From assembly GCF_947499845.1 (NCBI RefSeq), contig NZ_CANMPM010000005.1, positions 62,001-126,000 of the forward strand: a stretch of 64,000 bases of DNA, written 5' to 3'. The notes under the pieces are model-generated. The model saw only the letters and a list, made by a program, of their open reading frames with translations, ran no database searches and was not told the DNA's origin. The DNA comes from an uncultured Pseudokineococcus sp. (lineage in GTDB: Bacteria > Actinomycetota > Actinomycetes > Actinomycetales > Quadrisphaeraceae). This document shows, piece by piece, positions 40,834 to 49,573 of this stretch; the first letter of the stretch is position 1, and each line of letters starts with the position of its first letter. A program made the translations under genes and the position numbers.

Positions 40834-41679
40834 TCAGCTCGGGATCATGTCGAACGTGTCGGGGTTCGGGCCCGTGCGGCCGTCCTCGCCCTTGTCGAGC
40901 GCGGTGATGCGGCGGACGTCCTCCTCCGTGAGGCCGACGTCGAAGATGTCGAAGTTGGCGCGCACGCGCTCGGGCGTCACCGACTTCGGGAAGATGATGT
41001 CGCCGCGGGCGATGTGCCACGCGAGCGTCACCTGCGCGGTGCTCTTGCCCACGCGCTCGGCGATCTCGCTGATGACCGGGTCCTTCAGCACCCCGCCCTG
41101 CGCGATGGGCGACCAGGCCTCGGTCGCGATGCCGTGCTCGTTGCCGTAGGCGCGCACCGCCTCGTTGGTGAAGTACGGGTGCACCTCGATCTGGTTGACC
41201 GCGGGGACGACGTCGCACTCGCGGGCCAGGCGCTCGAGGTGGTCGACCTGGAAGTTCGACACGCCGATCGAGCGGGCGCGGCCGTCGGCCTTGAACTTCT
41301 CCAGGGCCTTCCACGTCGACACGTAGTCGCCGTCGTACTGCGTCGGCAGCGGCCAGTGGATGAGGAAGAGGTCCACGTGGTCGGTGCCGAGGTCGGCGAG
41401 GGTCCGGTCCATCGCCCGCTCCGCGTCGTCCGGGCGGTGGAAGCCGTTGTTGAGCTTGCTCGTGATCCACACGTCCGAGCGGTCGAGGTCGGAGGACGCG
41501 ACGGCCGCGCCGACCTCCTTCTCGTTGCCGTACATCTCCGCCGTGTCGATGTGGCGGTAGCCCGCCTCGAAGGCGGTGAGGACGGCCTGCTCGGTGTTCT
41601 CCGGCTCGATCTGGAAGACGCCGAAGCCCAGCTGGGGGATGGCGCGCCCGTCGTTCAGCGTGATGGTGGGGACAGCCAC
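40834..41679 (-). CDS. aldo/keto reductase
   Basis: 281 residues. AKR5-like: [35 protein letters not shown] (catalytic Asp, Tyr), WITSKLNN (Lys), LFLIHWPLP (His), SIGVSNF and the NADPH segment [19 protein letters not shown]. Resembles 2,5-diketo-gluconate reductases in sequence; physiological substrate unknown. GTG 41679 follows AAGGAG by 8 nt. Confidence 0.92.
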   Translation of the reverse strand: MAVPTITLNDGRAIPQLGFGVFQIEPENTEQAVLTAFEAGYRHIDTAEMYGNEKEVGAAVASSDLDRSDVWITSKLNNGFHRPDDAERAMDRTLADLGTDHVDLFLIHWPLPTQYDGDYVSTWKALEKFKADGRARSIGVSNFQVDHLERLARECDVVPAVNQIEVHPYFTNEAVRAYGNEHGIATEAWSPIAQGGVLKDPVISEIAERVGKSTAQVTLAWHIARGDIIFPKSVTPERVRANFDIFDVGLTEEDVRRITALDKGEDGRTGPNPDTFDMIPS

Positions 41680-42020
41680 AGGGGTGCTCCTTCTCGCTCG
41701 TCGTGCTCGTCTCCCGCGCGCCGGCGCAGCGGGCCGGGCGCGGGCTGCCGGTCGAGCCTGGCGCAGCCGGGGCGGTGCGGCCCGTCGAGGGCCGGCCGCG
41801 CCGTGACCGCGCCGTGACCGGCGCACCCCCGCCCCAACAGCCCTCGCCCCGCGGTGTTCCCGCGCCCCCCGACCGGGCGAGAGGTGTCCCAGCCCGTGAG
41901 ACGAGCGGCGTCCCGGGGACGCCGTCCGCCCCCTCGTGCGTTTGCATCCACCGAGCAGCACCGTCCCGGTCGGGAAGCATCGGGACGGGACCTGACCCCG
42001 ACCTGCCGAGGAGCCCTCCG
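41680..42020 (+). other. intergenic region before cysK with possible leader hairpins
   Basis: No gene. A tandem CGCGCCGTGAC pair lies near 41800. Two stems precede cysK: CGGCGTCC/GGACGCCG around 41915 and CCGTCCCG (41961-41968) with CGGGACGG (41981-41988). They could be leader structures of the cysK-cysE mRNA; no known riboswitch motif was recognised. Confidence 0.35.
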
Positions 42021-42950
42021 GTGCCCATCTACGACGACGTCACGCAGCTCGTGGGCGGCACGCCCCTCGTGCGCCTCAACCGCATCACCGACGGCGCCCG
42101 CGCGACCGTGGCGGCCAAGCTCGAGTTCTACAACCCCTCGAGCAGCGTCAAGGACCGCATCGGCATCGCGATGGTCGACGCCGCCGAGCGCTCGGGCGAG
42201 CTCAAGCCGGGCGGCCGGATCGTCGAGGCGACGAGCGGCAACACGGGCATCGCGCTGGCCATGACGGGCGCCGCCCGCGGCTACCAGGTCGTGCTCGCCA
42301 TGCCCGAGACGATGTCGAAGGAGCGCCGCGCCCTGCTGCGCGCCTACGGCGCCGAGCTCGTGCTCACCCCGGGCAGCGAGGGCATGCGCGGCGCCGTCGC
42401 CAAGGCCGAGGAGCTGGCGGCCGAGGACGGCTCGGTGCTCGCGCGACAGTTCGAGAACGAGGCCAACCCGGAGATCCACCGGCAGACCACCGCCGAGGAG
42501 ATCTGGAAGGACACCGACGGCGAGGTCGACGTCGTCGTCGCGGGGATCGGCACGGGCGGCACCATCACCGGCATCGGCCAGGTCCTCAAGGCGCGCAAGC
42601 CGGGCCTGCGGGTCGTCGGCGTGGAGCCGGCGGAGTCGCCGATCCTCAACGGCGGCCAGCCCGGGCCGCACAAGATCCAGGGCATCGGCGCCAACTTCGT
42701 GCCGGGGATCCTCGACACCGACGTCTACGACGAGGTCGTCGACGTCGACGCGGAGACCTCGGTGCGCTGGGCCCGCCGCGCCGCCGCGGAGGAGGGCATC
42801 CTCGCCGGCATCTCCTCCGGCTCGGCGCTCTACGCCGCCGTCGAGGTGGCCAAGCGCCCCGAGATGGAGGGCAAGACGATCGTCGTGATCATCCCGTCCT
42901 TCGGCGAGCGCTACCTCTCGACCATCCTCTACTCCGACCTCATGGAGTGA
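42021..42950 (+). CDS. cysK: cysteine synthase A (O-acetylserine sulfhydrylase)
   Basis: 309 residues. PLP enzyme making cysteine from O-acetylserine and sulfide. PLP-lysine in [11 protein letters not shown], substrate loop TSGNTGIAL, phosphate-binding [10 protein letters not shown], and [12 protein letters not shown] 42021 has GAGGAG about 8 nt upstream. It overlaps cysE by 4 bp; the pair forms the cysteine-synthase complex. Confidence 0.96.
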   Translation: MPIYDDVTQLVGGTPLVRLNRITDGARATVAAKLEFYNPSSSVKDRIGIAMVDAAERSGELKPGGRIVEATSGNTGIALAMTGAARGYQVVLAMPETMSKERRALLRAYGAELVLTPGSEGMRGAVAKAEELAAEDGSVLARQFENEANPEIHRQTTAEEIWKDTDGEVDVVVAGIGTGGTITGIGQVLKARKPGLRVVGVEPAESPILNGGQPGPHKIQGIGANFVPGILDTDVYDEVVDVDAETSVRWARRAAAEEGILAGISSGSALYAAVEVAKRPEMEGKTIVVIIPSFGERYLSTILYSDLME

Positions 42951-43627
42951 GCCGCCCCGTGACGACGACCTCCGACCGCCGGGGCGCCCGCCGCGTCCCG
43001 GCGGTCGCCGGCGTCCAGGGCGCGCCCGCCCCGGCGCCGCACGTCCCCGACGACCGGCTCACCTGGCGCGAGCGGCTGCGCGAGGACCTGGACACGGCCG
43101 CCCGGCGCGACCCGGCCGCCCGTGGCCGGGCGGAGCTCTTCCTCGCCTACCCCGGGCTGCACGCCGTCTGGGTGCACCGGCTGTCGCACCGGCTCTGGCA
43201 GCACCCCGGCGGGCGGCTGCCCGCGCGCGTCCTCAGCCACGTCTCGCGCTCGGTGACGGGCGTGGAGATCCACCCCGGCGCGACGATCGGGCGCCGCTTC
43301 TTCGTCGACCACGGGATGGGCGTCGTCATCGGCGAGACCGCCGAGGTGGGCGACGACGTGATGATGTACCACGGCGTGACGCTGGGCGGCCGCAGCCTCC
43401 AGCGGGGCAAGCGCCACCCGACGGTCCACGACGGCGTGACGCTCGGCGCGGGGGCGCGCGTCCTCGGCGCCGTCGTCGTCGGCGCGGGCGCCCAGGTGGG
43501 CGCCAACGCCGTCGTCGTGCGCGACGTGCCGGCCGGTGCCGTGGTCGTCGGCGTCCCCGGGCGGGTCGTCGAGCGGGCGCCCGCGGCTGCGGCCCACGAC
43601 GACGTCGACCCGGCCATCTGGATCTGA
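42947..43627 (+). CDS. cysE: serine O-acetyltransferase
   Basis: 226 residues, short EpsC-type. Left-handed beta-helix hexapeptide repeats: [73 protein letters not shown]. Makes O-acetylserine for CysK; the C-terminal Ile (PAIWI) is the expected tail that inserts into the CysK active site. GTG 42947 overlaps the cysK stop. Confidence 0.95.
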   Translation: MSRPVTTTSDRRGARRVPAVAGVQGAPAPAPHVPDDRLTWRERLREDLDTAARRDPAARGRAELFLAYPGLHAVWVHRLSHRLWQHPGGRLPARVLSHVSRSVTGVEIHPGATIGRRFFVDHGMGVVIGETAEVGDDVMMYHGVTLGGRSLQRGKRHPTVHDGVTLGAGARVLGAVVVGAGAQVGANAVVVRDVPAGAVVVGVPGRVVERAPAAAAHDDVDPAIWI

Positions 43628-43950
43628 CGGATCCAGCCGCTCGTCGCGCCCTCCGGCCTGCCGTCGCGGGTCCGGCCGGGACGGCTCGTCCCTTTTGGCG
43701 TCGATCCCGCCGCCCGTCGCGCCAGCGATACCGCCCGCGCCGCCATCGCCGACGATCGACCTCACCTGCAAGTTCCAAGGTCCTGCCTCAGTGGTCGCGG
43801 CAACAGCCCCTCACTCTGCGGCTTGTTCCATCGTTTGAGCGACAGCTGCGCCGGCCGGGCGACATGCCGGGGGAGTGGCGTCCAGAACTCGTGTCCGAAA
43901 CCTCTGTGTCGCGCAACCCATGTCGGGGGGTTTCCGTACGCTCCCGAGCC
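43628..43950 (+). other. transition region before the recombinase; possible res-like repeats
   Basis: No gene recognised. From about 43760 the base composition becomes less GC-rich. GAAACC (43906-) and GGTTTC (43929-) form separated inverted arms just before the recombinase, with TACGCT 8 nt before its ATG as a possible -10. Such arms resemble recombinase binding sites, by inference only. Confidence 0.4.
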
Positions 43951-44595
43951 ATGGGACACGCCCTCGGCTACGCCTGGGTCTCGACCACCGCGCAAGACCC
44001 CTCGATGCAGACCGACGCTCTGATCGCGGCCGGGTGCGCGCAGGTCTGGGCCGACGTCGCCTCCGGTGGCCGTGACGACCGGCCCGAGCTCGCCCGGCTC
44101 CTCGAGCGGCTGCTGCCGGGGGACACCCTCGTGGTCTGGCGCCTGGACCGCCTCGGCCGGTCGCTGCCGCACTTGCTCGCAACGATCACCGAGCTCGAGG
44201 GCAGGGGAGTGGGCTTCCGTTCTGTGACCGAGTCCATCGACACCACCACCGCCGGCGGGCGCCTGGTCTTCTCGATCTTCGGTGCCTTGGCTGACTTTGA
44301 GCGCCAGCTCATCCGCGACCGCACCCTCGCCGGCCTCGAGGCCGCCCGCGCCCGCGGCCGCGTCGGAGGCCGACCCACCGTCATGACCCCGGCGCGGGTC
44401 GAGGCCGCCCGGGCGCTGCTCGCCCGCCCCGGCGCCACGGTCACCTCGGTCGCCAAGGACCTCGGCGTCAGCAGGGCCACCCTCTACCGCACCGTCCTGG
44501 CCGACGGAGTCGAGCCACCGCCCCGGCCGACAGACGAGGTCGGCGATGCGGTCCCGGATCGAGGAGCGGGCGGCCGCGGCGACGCGAAGGTATGA
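43951..44595 (+). CDS. serine recombinase (resolvase/invertase family)
   Basis: 214 residues. Catalytic domain with GYAWVSTTAQ (nucleophile Ser), VWRLDRLGRSLPHLL (the DR..R active-site cluster) and AALADFERQLIRDRTLAGLE-type E-helix (FGALADFERQLIRDRT), then a C-terminal HTH (TSVAKDLGVSRATLYR). Length is that of small resolvases. The residue two before the catalytic Ser is Trp where the family has a conserved Arg (GYARVS), so activity may be changed or lost. It begins the AT-richer island. Confidence 0.9.
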   Translation: MGHALGYAWVSTTAQDPSMQTDALIAAGCAQVWADVASGGRDDRPELARLLERLLPGDTLVVWRLDRLGRSLPHLLATITELEGRGVGFRSVTESIDTTTAGGRLVFSIFGALADFERQLIRDRTLAGLEAARARGRVGGRPTVMTPARVEAARALLARPGATVTSVAKDLGVSRATLYRTVLADGVEPPPRPTDEVGDAVPDRGAGGRGDAKV

Positions 44596-44655
44596 ACCTC
44601 GCGGAGCGGCCGAGTCATGCACTCTGTGCTGAGGATGTCTCAAAAGGAGGTCAAC

Positions 44656-45501
44656 GTGGACCCTGCGCTCACAGGCGGCATGGTGGTGGCCAAGGCGGTA
44701 GGTAAGGAGGTCAGTGACACGAAGGTGCTGACCCGGCTGTTCGGCCCTCTGGCAGACGAGGTGGGCGCGAACTGGTCAGAGGCTTATCGACGTCACAATG
44801 CCGCCAAGGTGGCTAGAAAAGCAGCGAAGCGGCTCGGGAGCCAACTTGACCAGCCAGCTGTTGTGAACGCGCGGGTGGCCTACCGCCTGTTGCAAGACGG
44901 CTCCTTCATCAACGACGACGTGATGCAGGAGTACTTGGCAGGACTGTTGGCCGGATCGCGGACGCAAGCGGGCGACGACGACCGAGCCTCGTACTACGTC
45001 GATCTGGTAGCACGCCTGCCTTTTAGCCAGATACGATTGCACCACGCTGTTTATGCGGCGCTAGGAACTTCAGGCGCCAGCGACGACTACGGCGAGTCGA
45101 CGTACCTCCAGTTGCGCACGCTCTTCGCGCCGTTACCTTCGGCTGCCGAGGTGCTGCAGCACCCCACGGACATTGACCCGGTGAATGCTCTGGGTGAAGC
45201 ATTGACTGGATTGGCACGCGAGGGGCTGATCAGCGACTTCACTGTGGCGGAAAGGGCCCGCTTTGTGTATCAGCCTTATGGTCGGGCAGCCGACGACCCA
45301 GTTGTGGACAATCTAGTCATGATCGTGCCAAGTCAGGTGGGATGCATGCTCGCCTTGTGGTCTCACGGCATTCGTGATGCCGATGTCGGGCGCCTGCCTG
45401 AAACAGTCGAGTGCAACTTCGACACGCCCGGGCCGATCTTCGCGGAGTGGCGCTTTAAGCATGGGGGGGTTATCACCGGACTGGCAAAGCCATTGATCTA
45501 G
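44656..45501 (+). CDS. DUF4393/Abi-alpha-like protein (candidate abortive-infection component)
   Basis: 281 residues from GTG 44656, chosen for the full Shine-Dalgarno AAAAGGAGG 5 nt upstream. The N-terminal part (KVLTRLFGPLADEVG, then RKAAKRLG, VVNARVAYRLLQDGSFINDD and MQEYLAGLLAGS, LVARLPFSQIRLHHAVYAAL) follows the layout of DUF4393 (Abi-alpha) proteins as I remember it; the C-terminal half is unassigned. Codon use is clearly AT-richer than the flanks, indicating transfer. It lies between the recombinase and an OLD-type ATPase gene. Confidence 0.6.
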   Translation: MDPALTGGMVVAKAVGKEVSDTKVLTRLFGPLADEVGANWSEAYRRHNAAKVARKAAKRLGSQLDQPAVVNARVAYRLLQDGSFINDDVMQEYLAGLLAGSRTQAGDDDRASYYVDLVARLPFSQIRLHHAVYAALGTSGASDDYGESTYLQLRTLFAPLPSAAEVLQHPTDIDPVNALGEALTGLAREGLISDFTVAERARFVYQPYGRAADDPVVDNLVMIVPSQVGCMLALWSHGIRDADVGRLPETVECNFDTPGPIFAEWRFKHGGVITGLAKPLI

Positions 45502-45648
45502 GACCGCGCCGGTTCGGCGCACCTGCGCTCACAGCAGTCCTTCGATCATGTAGGGCTTGACTGTCGGGTCCATTGAGCGCCGCGGGGCATTAGCGCGGCC
45601 GATTGAGGATGACGTTCACGGCCACCCGTGCATGGAAAGAGGTTACCA

Positions 45649-47352
45649 ATGCTGACCAGCGTTCAGGTGCAGCGATTTAAGTCTCTTAGTGATATTACGT
45701 TGCCGCTGGGAAAACTGACTGTGCTCGTGGGACCGAATAACGCAGGTAAGAGTAGTGCGTTACAGGCGACCCAGTTCCTGACCTCCGTGTGTCAGAGCCT
45801 TTCTATCGATGGGGTCTCACCCTGGAAGGGGGACGACCGGAGCGGCACTCTCTCGTCGCAGCAGCTCATCTACACCCCACTAAGAGACGTGCACGCCCTT
45901 GCGGCCGGTGGAAGCCTGAGGCAGGAGACCGCTACTTCAATACAGATTAGTCTCATTGATGACGTCCTGGGCGATACGAAGTTGTCCGTTAGTCGCGGTA
46001 AAAATAAGAACATCTCCATTCGCCTCTCGGGTCGGCGGTTGGGTACAGAACTAGAACGACTCGACCGTCCCTTCAGCGTTGTGGCACCGGGGCTGGCGGG
46101 TATCCCCTCCGTCGAGGAGTACAGGGCGCCAGGGATCGTCCGGAGAGCGGCAGCAAGGGGGGACGCGAACAGTGTCTTTCGAAACGTGCTTTGGACCCTG
46201 AAGCAGGACGTCTCGGGCTGGGCCTCATTCCTCGAGTCGCTTGAGCGGGTCTTTCATGACCTGTCCCTAGACATCTCCTACGACCATTCGACTGACGAGT
46301 ACATTACGGTCCGAATGCACCGAGGAGAGCAGTACTGGCTGCCCATTGACTCTGCGGGTACGGGTGTACTCCAAGCTATGCAGGTACTTTCCTACGTGGG
46401 GGTCTACCGGCCGAAATTGCTCATCCTCGATGAACCGGACTCCCATCTGCATCCAGACAATCAACGGAGGCTCGCCCGACTGCTGGCGGATCTCACTGAT
46501 AGTGGTGACATGCAGGTGCTGCTGTCCACGCACTCGCGCCACCTCCTGGACGAATTCTCCAAGCTGGATGCCGTTATCCACTGGATCAGCGGGGGAATTT
46601 TGCAGGAGCAGCCCTACGACCGAGTCAGTGGGTTGCTAGACCTTGGTGCGCTCGATGCCGGCGATCGACTACGTGGTGGCGCTACGGCGCTAGTTGTTAT
46701 CACTGAGGACAAGAAGACGGAATTGCTACGGACGCTTTTGGCGTCCTCAGGGCTTAGGGAGGAGAACTTCCAAGTCTGGTCCTACGCCGGTTCCAGTAAA
46801 ACGGAAGCGGCTCTTCTGCTTGGACGTTTCATCATGGATGCTGCACCAGGCACAAAGGTTCTTGTGCATCGGGATAGGGACTACCTGTCAGACGGCGACG
46901 TTGCTGCTTTCGTCGGGGCGCTTCAACGAGAAGGCATGCATGCGTTTGTTACGGTCGGCACAGACGTCGAGAGCCACTTCCTGGATATCGACTACCTCGA
47001 GTCGGTGACAGGGTTGGCCCGTGACGAGGTTGAGCGGCTCGTTGAGCAGGCGACAAAGAATGCACGGGAAAAGTCCCTCGAGGTCATGATCAACGAACGC
47101 GTCGCGGCTGCCAACCGTGCCAGAACGCGAGGTGATGGTGGACAGCCAAACGTTGGTCGACTGAGCAGGGAGGCCGCTGCTGAACTAGATGACATGCCTG
47201 CCCGATTCCGTCACGGCAAGGCGACGCTAGGTCAACTTCGCGAGGCTCTGCAGGCGCGAGGTGGTCGCCAGGTCAAGATCGGAGAAGACGCGAACCCGAG
47301 ATTGTCGGTGCCGACTATCGCGTCCATTTTTGAGCGCATTAAACGTGATTAG
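45649..47352 (+). CDS. OLD-family ATPase with TOPRIM-like nuclease domain
   Basis: 567 residues. ABC-type ATPase: VQRFKSLSDITLPL, Walker A GPNNAGKSSAL, signature region DSAGTGVLQAMQVL, Walker B LLILDEPDSHLHPDN and switch STHSRHLLDE. From about residue 355 a TOPRIM-like segment: ALVVITEDKKTELLRTLL (Glu), VLVHRDRDYL (DxD) and DVESHFLDIDYLESV. Same architecture as OLD nucleases such as GajA of Gabija, but no UvrD-like partner is present. ATG 45649 follows AAAGAGG by 6 nt. Base composition is strongly atypical of the genome. Confidence 0.85.
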   Translation: MLTSVQVQRFKSLSDITLPLGKLTVLVGPNNAGKSSALQATQFLTSVCQSLSIDGVSPWKGDDRSGTLSSQQLIYTPLRDVHALAAGGSLRQETATSIQISLIDDVLGDTKLSVSRGKNKNISIRLSGRRLGTELERLDRPFSVVAPGLAGIPSVEEYRAPGIVRRAAARGDANSVFRNVLWTLKQDVSGWASFLESLERVFHDLSLDISYDHSTDEYITVRMHRGEQYWLPIDSAGTGVLQAMQVLSYVGVYRPKLLILDEPDSHLHPDNQRRLARLLADLTDSGDMQVLLSTHSRHLLDEFSKLDAVIHWISGGILQEQPYDRVSGLLDLGALDAGDRLRGGATALVVITEDKKTELLRTLLASSGLREENFQVWSYAGSSKTEAALLLGRFIMDAAPGTKVLVHRDRDYLSDGDVAAFVGALQREGMHAFVTVGTDVESHFLDIDYLESVTGLARDEVERLVEQATKNAREKSLEVMINERVAAANRARTRGDGGQPNVGRLSREAAAELDDMPARFRHGKATLGQLREALQARGGRQVKIGEDANPRLSVPTIASIFERIKRD

Positions 47353-47367
47353 GCGGATTCGCGCGAT

Positions 47368-47395
47368 GCCGCCGATAATCTGTGTTATGACGGAT
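47368..47395. other. dif: dif-like XerC/XerD recombination site
   Basis: XerC arm GCCGCCGATAA (47368-47378), 6-bp centre TCTGTG, XerD arm TTATGACGGAT (47385-47395). CGCCGATAAT and TTATG are the most conserved parts of the actinobacterial dif consensus as I recall it. It lies 16 bp after the OLD gene at the right edge of the foreign DNA. No second copy was found in the island. Confidence 0.6.
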
Positions 47396-47543
47396 GCTTG
47401 ATCCGGGCGGGTCTCGGTGCTCCCCGTGGCCGGCGGCGGCGTGTTCTGATCCCGCTCGACGCCGAGGTGGAGCGCCGGCGGGTCCATGTTCAGCCTCCTC
47501 GAGCGGCCGGCCGCCTCGCGCGGCTGGCGCGGAGGATGCGGCG

Positions 47544-47780
47544 GTGGACGTCTACTGGCAGGCGACGGTCGCCGGCGCCGCCGTCGTGACGCTGGGCGTC
47601 GTGGTCCTGCGCTTCTCCGGTCACATGGGTCGGGCGCTCGTCTCGGCGTGGCGGCGTCGGGGCGTGGAGGCTGACTCGGACCTCGCCCGGTCGAGCGCCA
47701 TGCTCGTCGGCTACGGGGCCTGCCTCATCGGCGTCGTCGCGGTCGTCGTCTCGATCGTGGCTCCCGAGTCCTTCGGGTGA
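47544..47780 (+). CDS. small two-helix membrane protein
   Basis: 78 residues: VYWQATVAGAAVVTLGVVVL (helix 1), RFSGHMGRALVSAWRRRGVEA (basic loop), AMLVGYGACLIGVVAVVVSI (helix 2). GTG 47544 follows GGAGG by 8 nt. GC-rich, so the host sequence resumes here. Unknown function. Confidence 0.6.
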   Translation: MDVYWQATVAGAAVVTLGVVVLRFSGHMGRALVSAWRRRGVEADSDLARSSAMLVGYGACLIGVVAVVVSIVAPESFG

Positions 47781-47998
47781 GGTCAACCCAGCTGGCTCCG
47801 GAGGGTGGCGTCGACCCCTCGGGCGGCCACTGCTCCGCCCCGTCCGCTGCCGAGGGGTGCCGCTCGACGCCGCCGGCGGCGCTGACATGCCCCGAGGTCG
47901 CGACAGGGTGACGACGGTTGCGCTCTCGGCGGTGGTGAGCGCACCTCCGCCAGTCGAGCGCGGGCGGTCGAGTGAGCCTCGTGCTCTCGGCGTGGTCG

Positions 47999-48448
47999 TC
48001 AGCGGTCGGTGGCGGCCTGCAGCGCCCCGGCGAGGTCGTGGAGGCGGACCACGAGGTCGTCCTGCTCGCCCTCGGTCAGCCCCGAGGCGGCGGTGACCCG
48101 GGCCGGCACGTCGGCCAGCTCCTCCGCGAGCCCGCGCCCCGCCGCCGTGAGCGCGACGAGCACCGTGCGCTCGTCCTGCGCACCCCGGTCCCGCGTGAGC
48201 AGGCCCTGGGCCTCGAGCCGCTTGAGCAGCGGCGAGACGGTGTTCGACGAGAGCCCCAGGCGCCGGGCCAGCGCCATCACCGGGGCCGGGCCGTCCTGCC
48301 GCAGCACCGACAGCACCGTGTACTGCGGGTAGGTGAGGCCGGAGCCTGCGAGGAGCGCCCGGTAGGTGGCGTCCATGGCGTGGGCCGCCCGGTACAGCGC
48401 GAGGCACAGGCGCTCGTCGACCGGGACCTCGCTCTCCGCTGCTGCCAC
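47999..48448 (-). CDS. ohrR: OhrR-type MarR regulator, organic peroxide sensor
   Basis: 149 residues. DERLCLALYRAAHAMDATYR then SGLTYPQYTVLSVL is the OhrR signature, with reactive Cys at position 15 exactly as in the Bacillus OhrR; the winged helix is RLGLSSNTVSPLLKRLEAQG. Oxidation of the Cys by organic hydroperoxide releases DNA. GTG 48448 lies 6 nt after TACCCT, so the mRNA is probably leaderless. Divergent from an alpha/beta hydrolase rather than from ohr. Confidence 0.88.
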   Translation of the reverse strand: MAAAESEVPVDERLCLALYRAAHAMDATYRALLAGSGLTYPQYTVLSVLRQDGPAPVMALARRLGLSSNTVSPLLKRLEAQGLLTRDRGAQDERTVLVALTAAGRGLAEELADVPARVTAASGLTEGEQDDLVVRLHDLAGALQAATDR

Positions 48449-48487
48449 CTGCGGAGGGTAGTGCGACCCCCGTCGCGTCCGGGTTCC

Positions 48488-48533
48488 TGTCGTGCGCGAC
48501 ACAGTCGCCCTCGTTAGCGTCGTGCGCGACACA
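48488..48533. promoter_or_regulatory. duplicated OhrR-type operators before the hydrolase
   Basis: GTCGTGCGCGACAC occurs at 48489-48502 and again at 48519-48532; each contains the palindrome GTCG-TGCG-CGAC (48488-48501 is a full TGTCG/CGACA version). TAGCGT (48515-48520), a candidate -10, lies between them and touches the second site. Confidence 0.65.
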
Positions 48534-48578
48534 CCACCCGCTCCCGCAGCGGGTCCGTCAAGCGAGGGGACGCGCACC

Positions 48579-49415
48579 ATGGCCGAGGTCACCGCCCACC
48601 ACGGGCTCTTCAAGGACACGCACCTCCACGTCGACGACACGGGCGGCACCGGTCGCCCGGTCGTCCTGATCCACGGCTGGCCGCTGTCGGGCGAGTCGTG
48701 GTCCGAGCAGGTCCCCGCGCTCGAGGCCGCCGGCTACCGCGTCGTCACCTACGACCGCCGCGGCTTCGGGCGCAGCGACAAGACCCGCAGCGGCTACGAC
48801 TACGACACGCTCGCTGACGACCTGCAGGCGCTGCTCACCGAGCTCGACCTCACCGACGTCACCCTCGTGGGGTTCTCCATGGGCGGCGGCGAGGTGGCGC
48901 GCTACGTGTCCCGCCACGGCCAGGACCGCCTGCGCAGCGTCGTCTTCGCGGCCGCCGTCCCGCCGTACATGGCGCAGTCGGACGACAACCCCGAGGGCCC
49001 GCTCGACGACGCCACGGCGCAGCAGTTCGAGGACGGCCTCAAGAGCGACCGCTCGGCCTTCTTCGACCAGTTCACGACCCAGTTCTTCTCCGTCGGTGAC
49101 GACCTCAAGGTCACGGAGGCGCAGCGCCAGCAGGCGATCGCGCTGTGCGAGCAGTCCGACGAGAAGGCGACGCTCGAGTGCATGGAGGCCTTCGCCACCA
49201 CCGACTTCCGCGGTGACCTGCCGTCGGTCACGGTGCCGACGCTCGTCCTCCACGGCGGCGGCGACGGCGTCGTGCCCTTCGAGGGCTCCGGGAAGCGCAC
49301 GCACGAGGCGATCGCCGGCAGCGAGGTGCACGTCGTCGACGACGCGCCGCACGGCTTCAACGTGAGTCACGCGCGGGAGTTCAACGCGGCCCTGCTGGAC
49401 TTCCTCGCCCGCTGA
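48579..49415 (+). CDS. alpha/beta hydrolase (non-heme haloperoxidase-like)
   Basis: 278 residues. VLIHGWPLSGESW (oxyanion), TYDRRGFGRSDK, nucleophile elbow GFSMGGGEVARY, and the catalytic His in DAPHGFNVSHA with Asp in HGGGDGVVP. Close in pattern to cofactor-free haloperoxidases/esterases. ATG 48579 with GAGGGGA upstream. Probably derepressed by OhrR on peroxide stress. Confidence 0.88.
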   Translation: MAEVTAHHGLFKDTHLHVDDTGGTGRPVVLIHGWPLSGESWSEQVPALEAAGYRVVTYDRRGFGRSDKTRSGYDYDTLADDLQALLTELDLTDVTLVGFSMGGGEVARYVSRHGQDRLRSVVFAAAVPPYMAQSDDNPEGPLDDATAQQFEDGLKSDRSAFFDQFTTQFFSVGDDLKVTEAQRQQAIALCEQSDEKATLECMEAFATTDFRGDLPSVTVPTLVLHGGGDGVVPFEGSGKRTHEAIAGSEVHVVDDAPHGFNVSHAREFNAALLDFLAR

Positions 49416-49455
49416 CGCCGGCCGGGGCGCTCGTCCGCGACGTCGCCGCCCGACC

Positions 49456-49498
49456 GCGCAGGGCCCGGATCCGCCACCGGCGGGGCCGGGCCCTGCGC
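49456..49498 (+). terminator. hairpin after the hydrolase gene
   Basis: GCGCAGGGCCCGG (49456-49468) pairs with CCGGGCCCTGCGC (49486-49498); an inner CCGCC/GGCGG stem closes the loop. Confidence 0.85.
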
Positions 49499-49573
49499 CG
49501 TCCCGGCCCCGACTGCTTCGGCCCGGCGACCACGCCCCGTGCCGCCCGCGGGCCCTCCGGGCAGGATGCGTGC

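Noticed and set aside
43628-45648. Second dif-like copy that would mark the left end of an Xer-integrated element
   Set aside because: No sequence with both CGATAA and TTATG at 6-bp spacing was found; single motifs inside genes have wrong partners.
45649-47352. Assignment as GajA of a Gabija system
   Set aside because: No UvrD-like helicase follows; the next gene is a small GC-rich membrane protein of host type.
47394-47543. Upstream extension of the small membrane protein gene to 47394
   Set aside because: It would overlap the dif-like site edge and has Pro/Arg-rich shadow composition; GTG 47544 has a GGAGG ribosome site.
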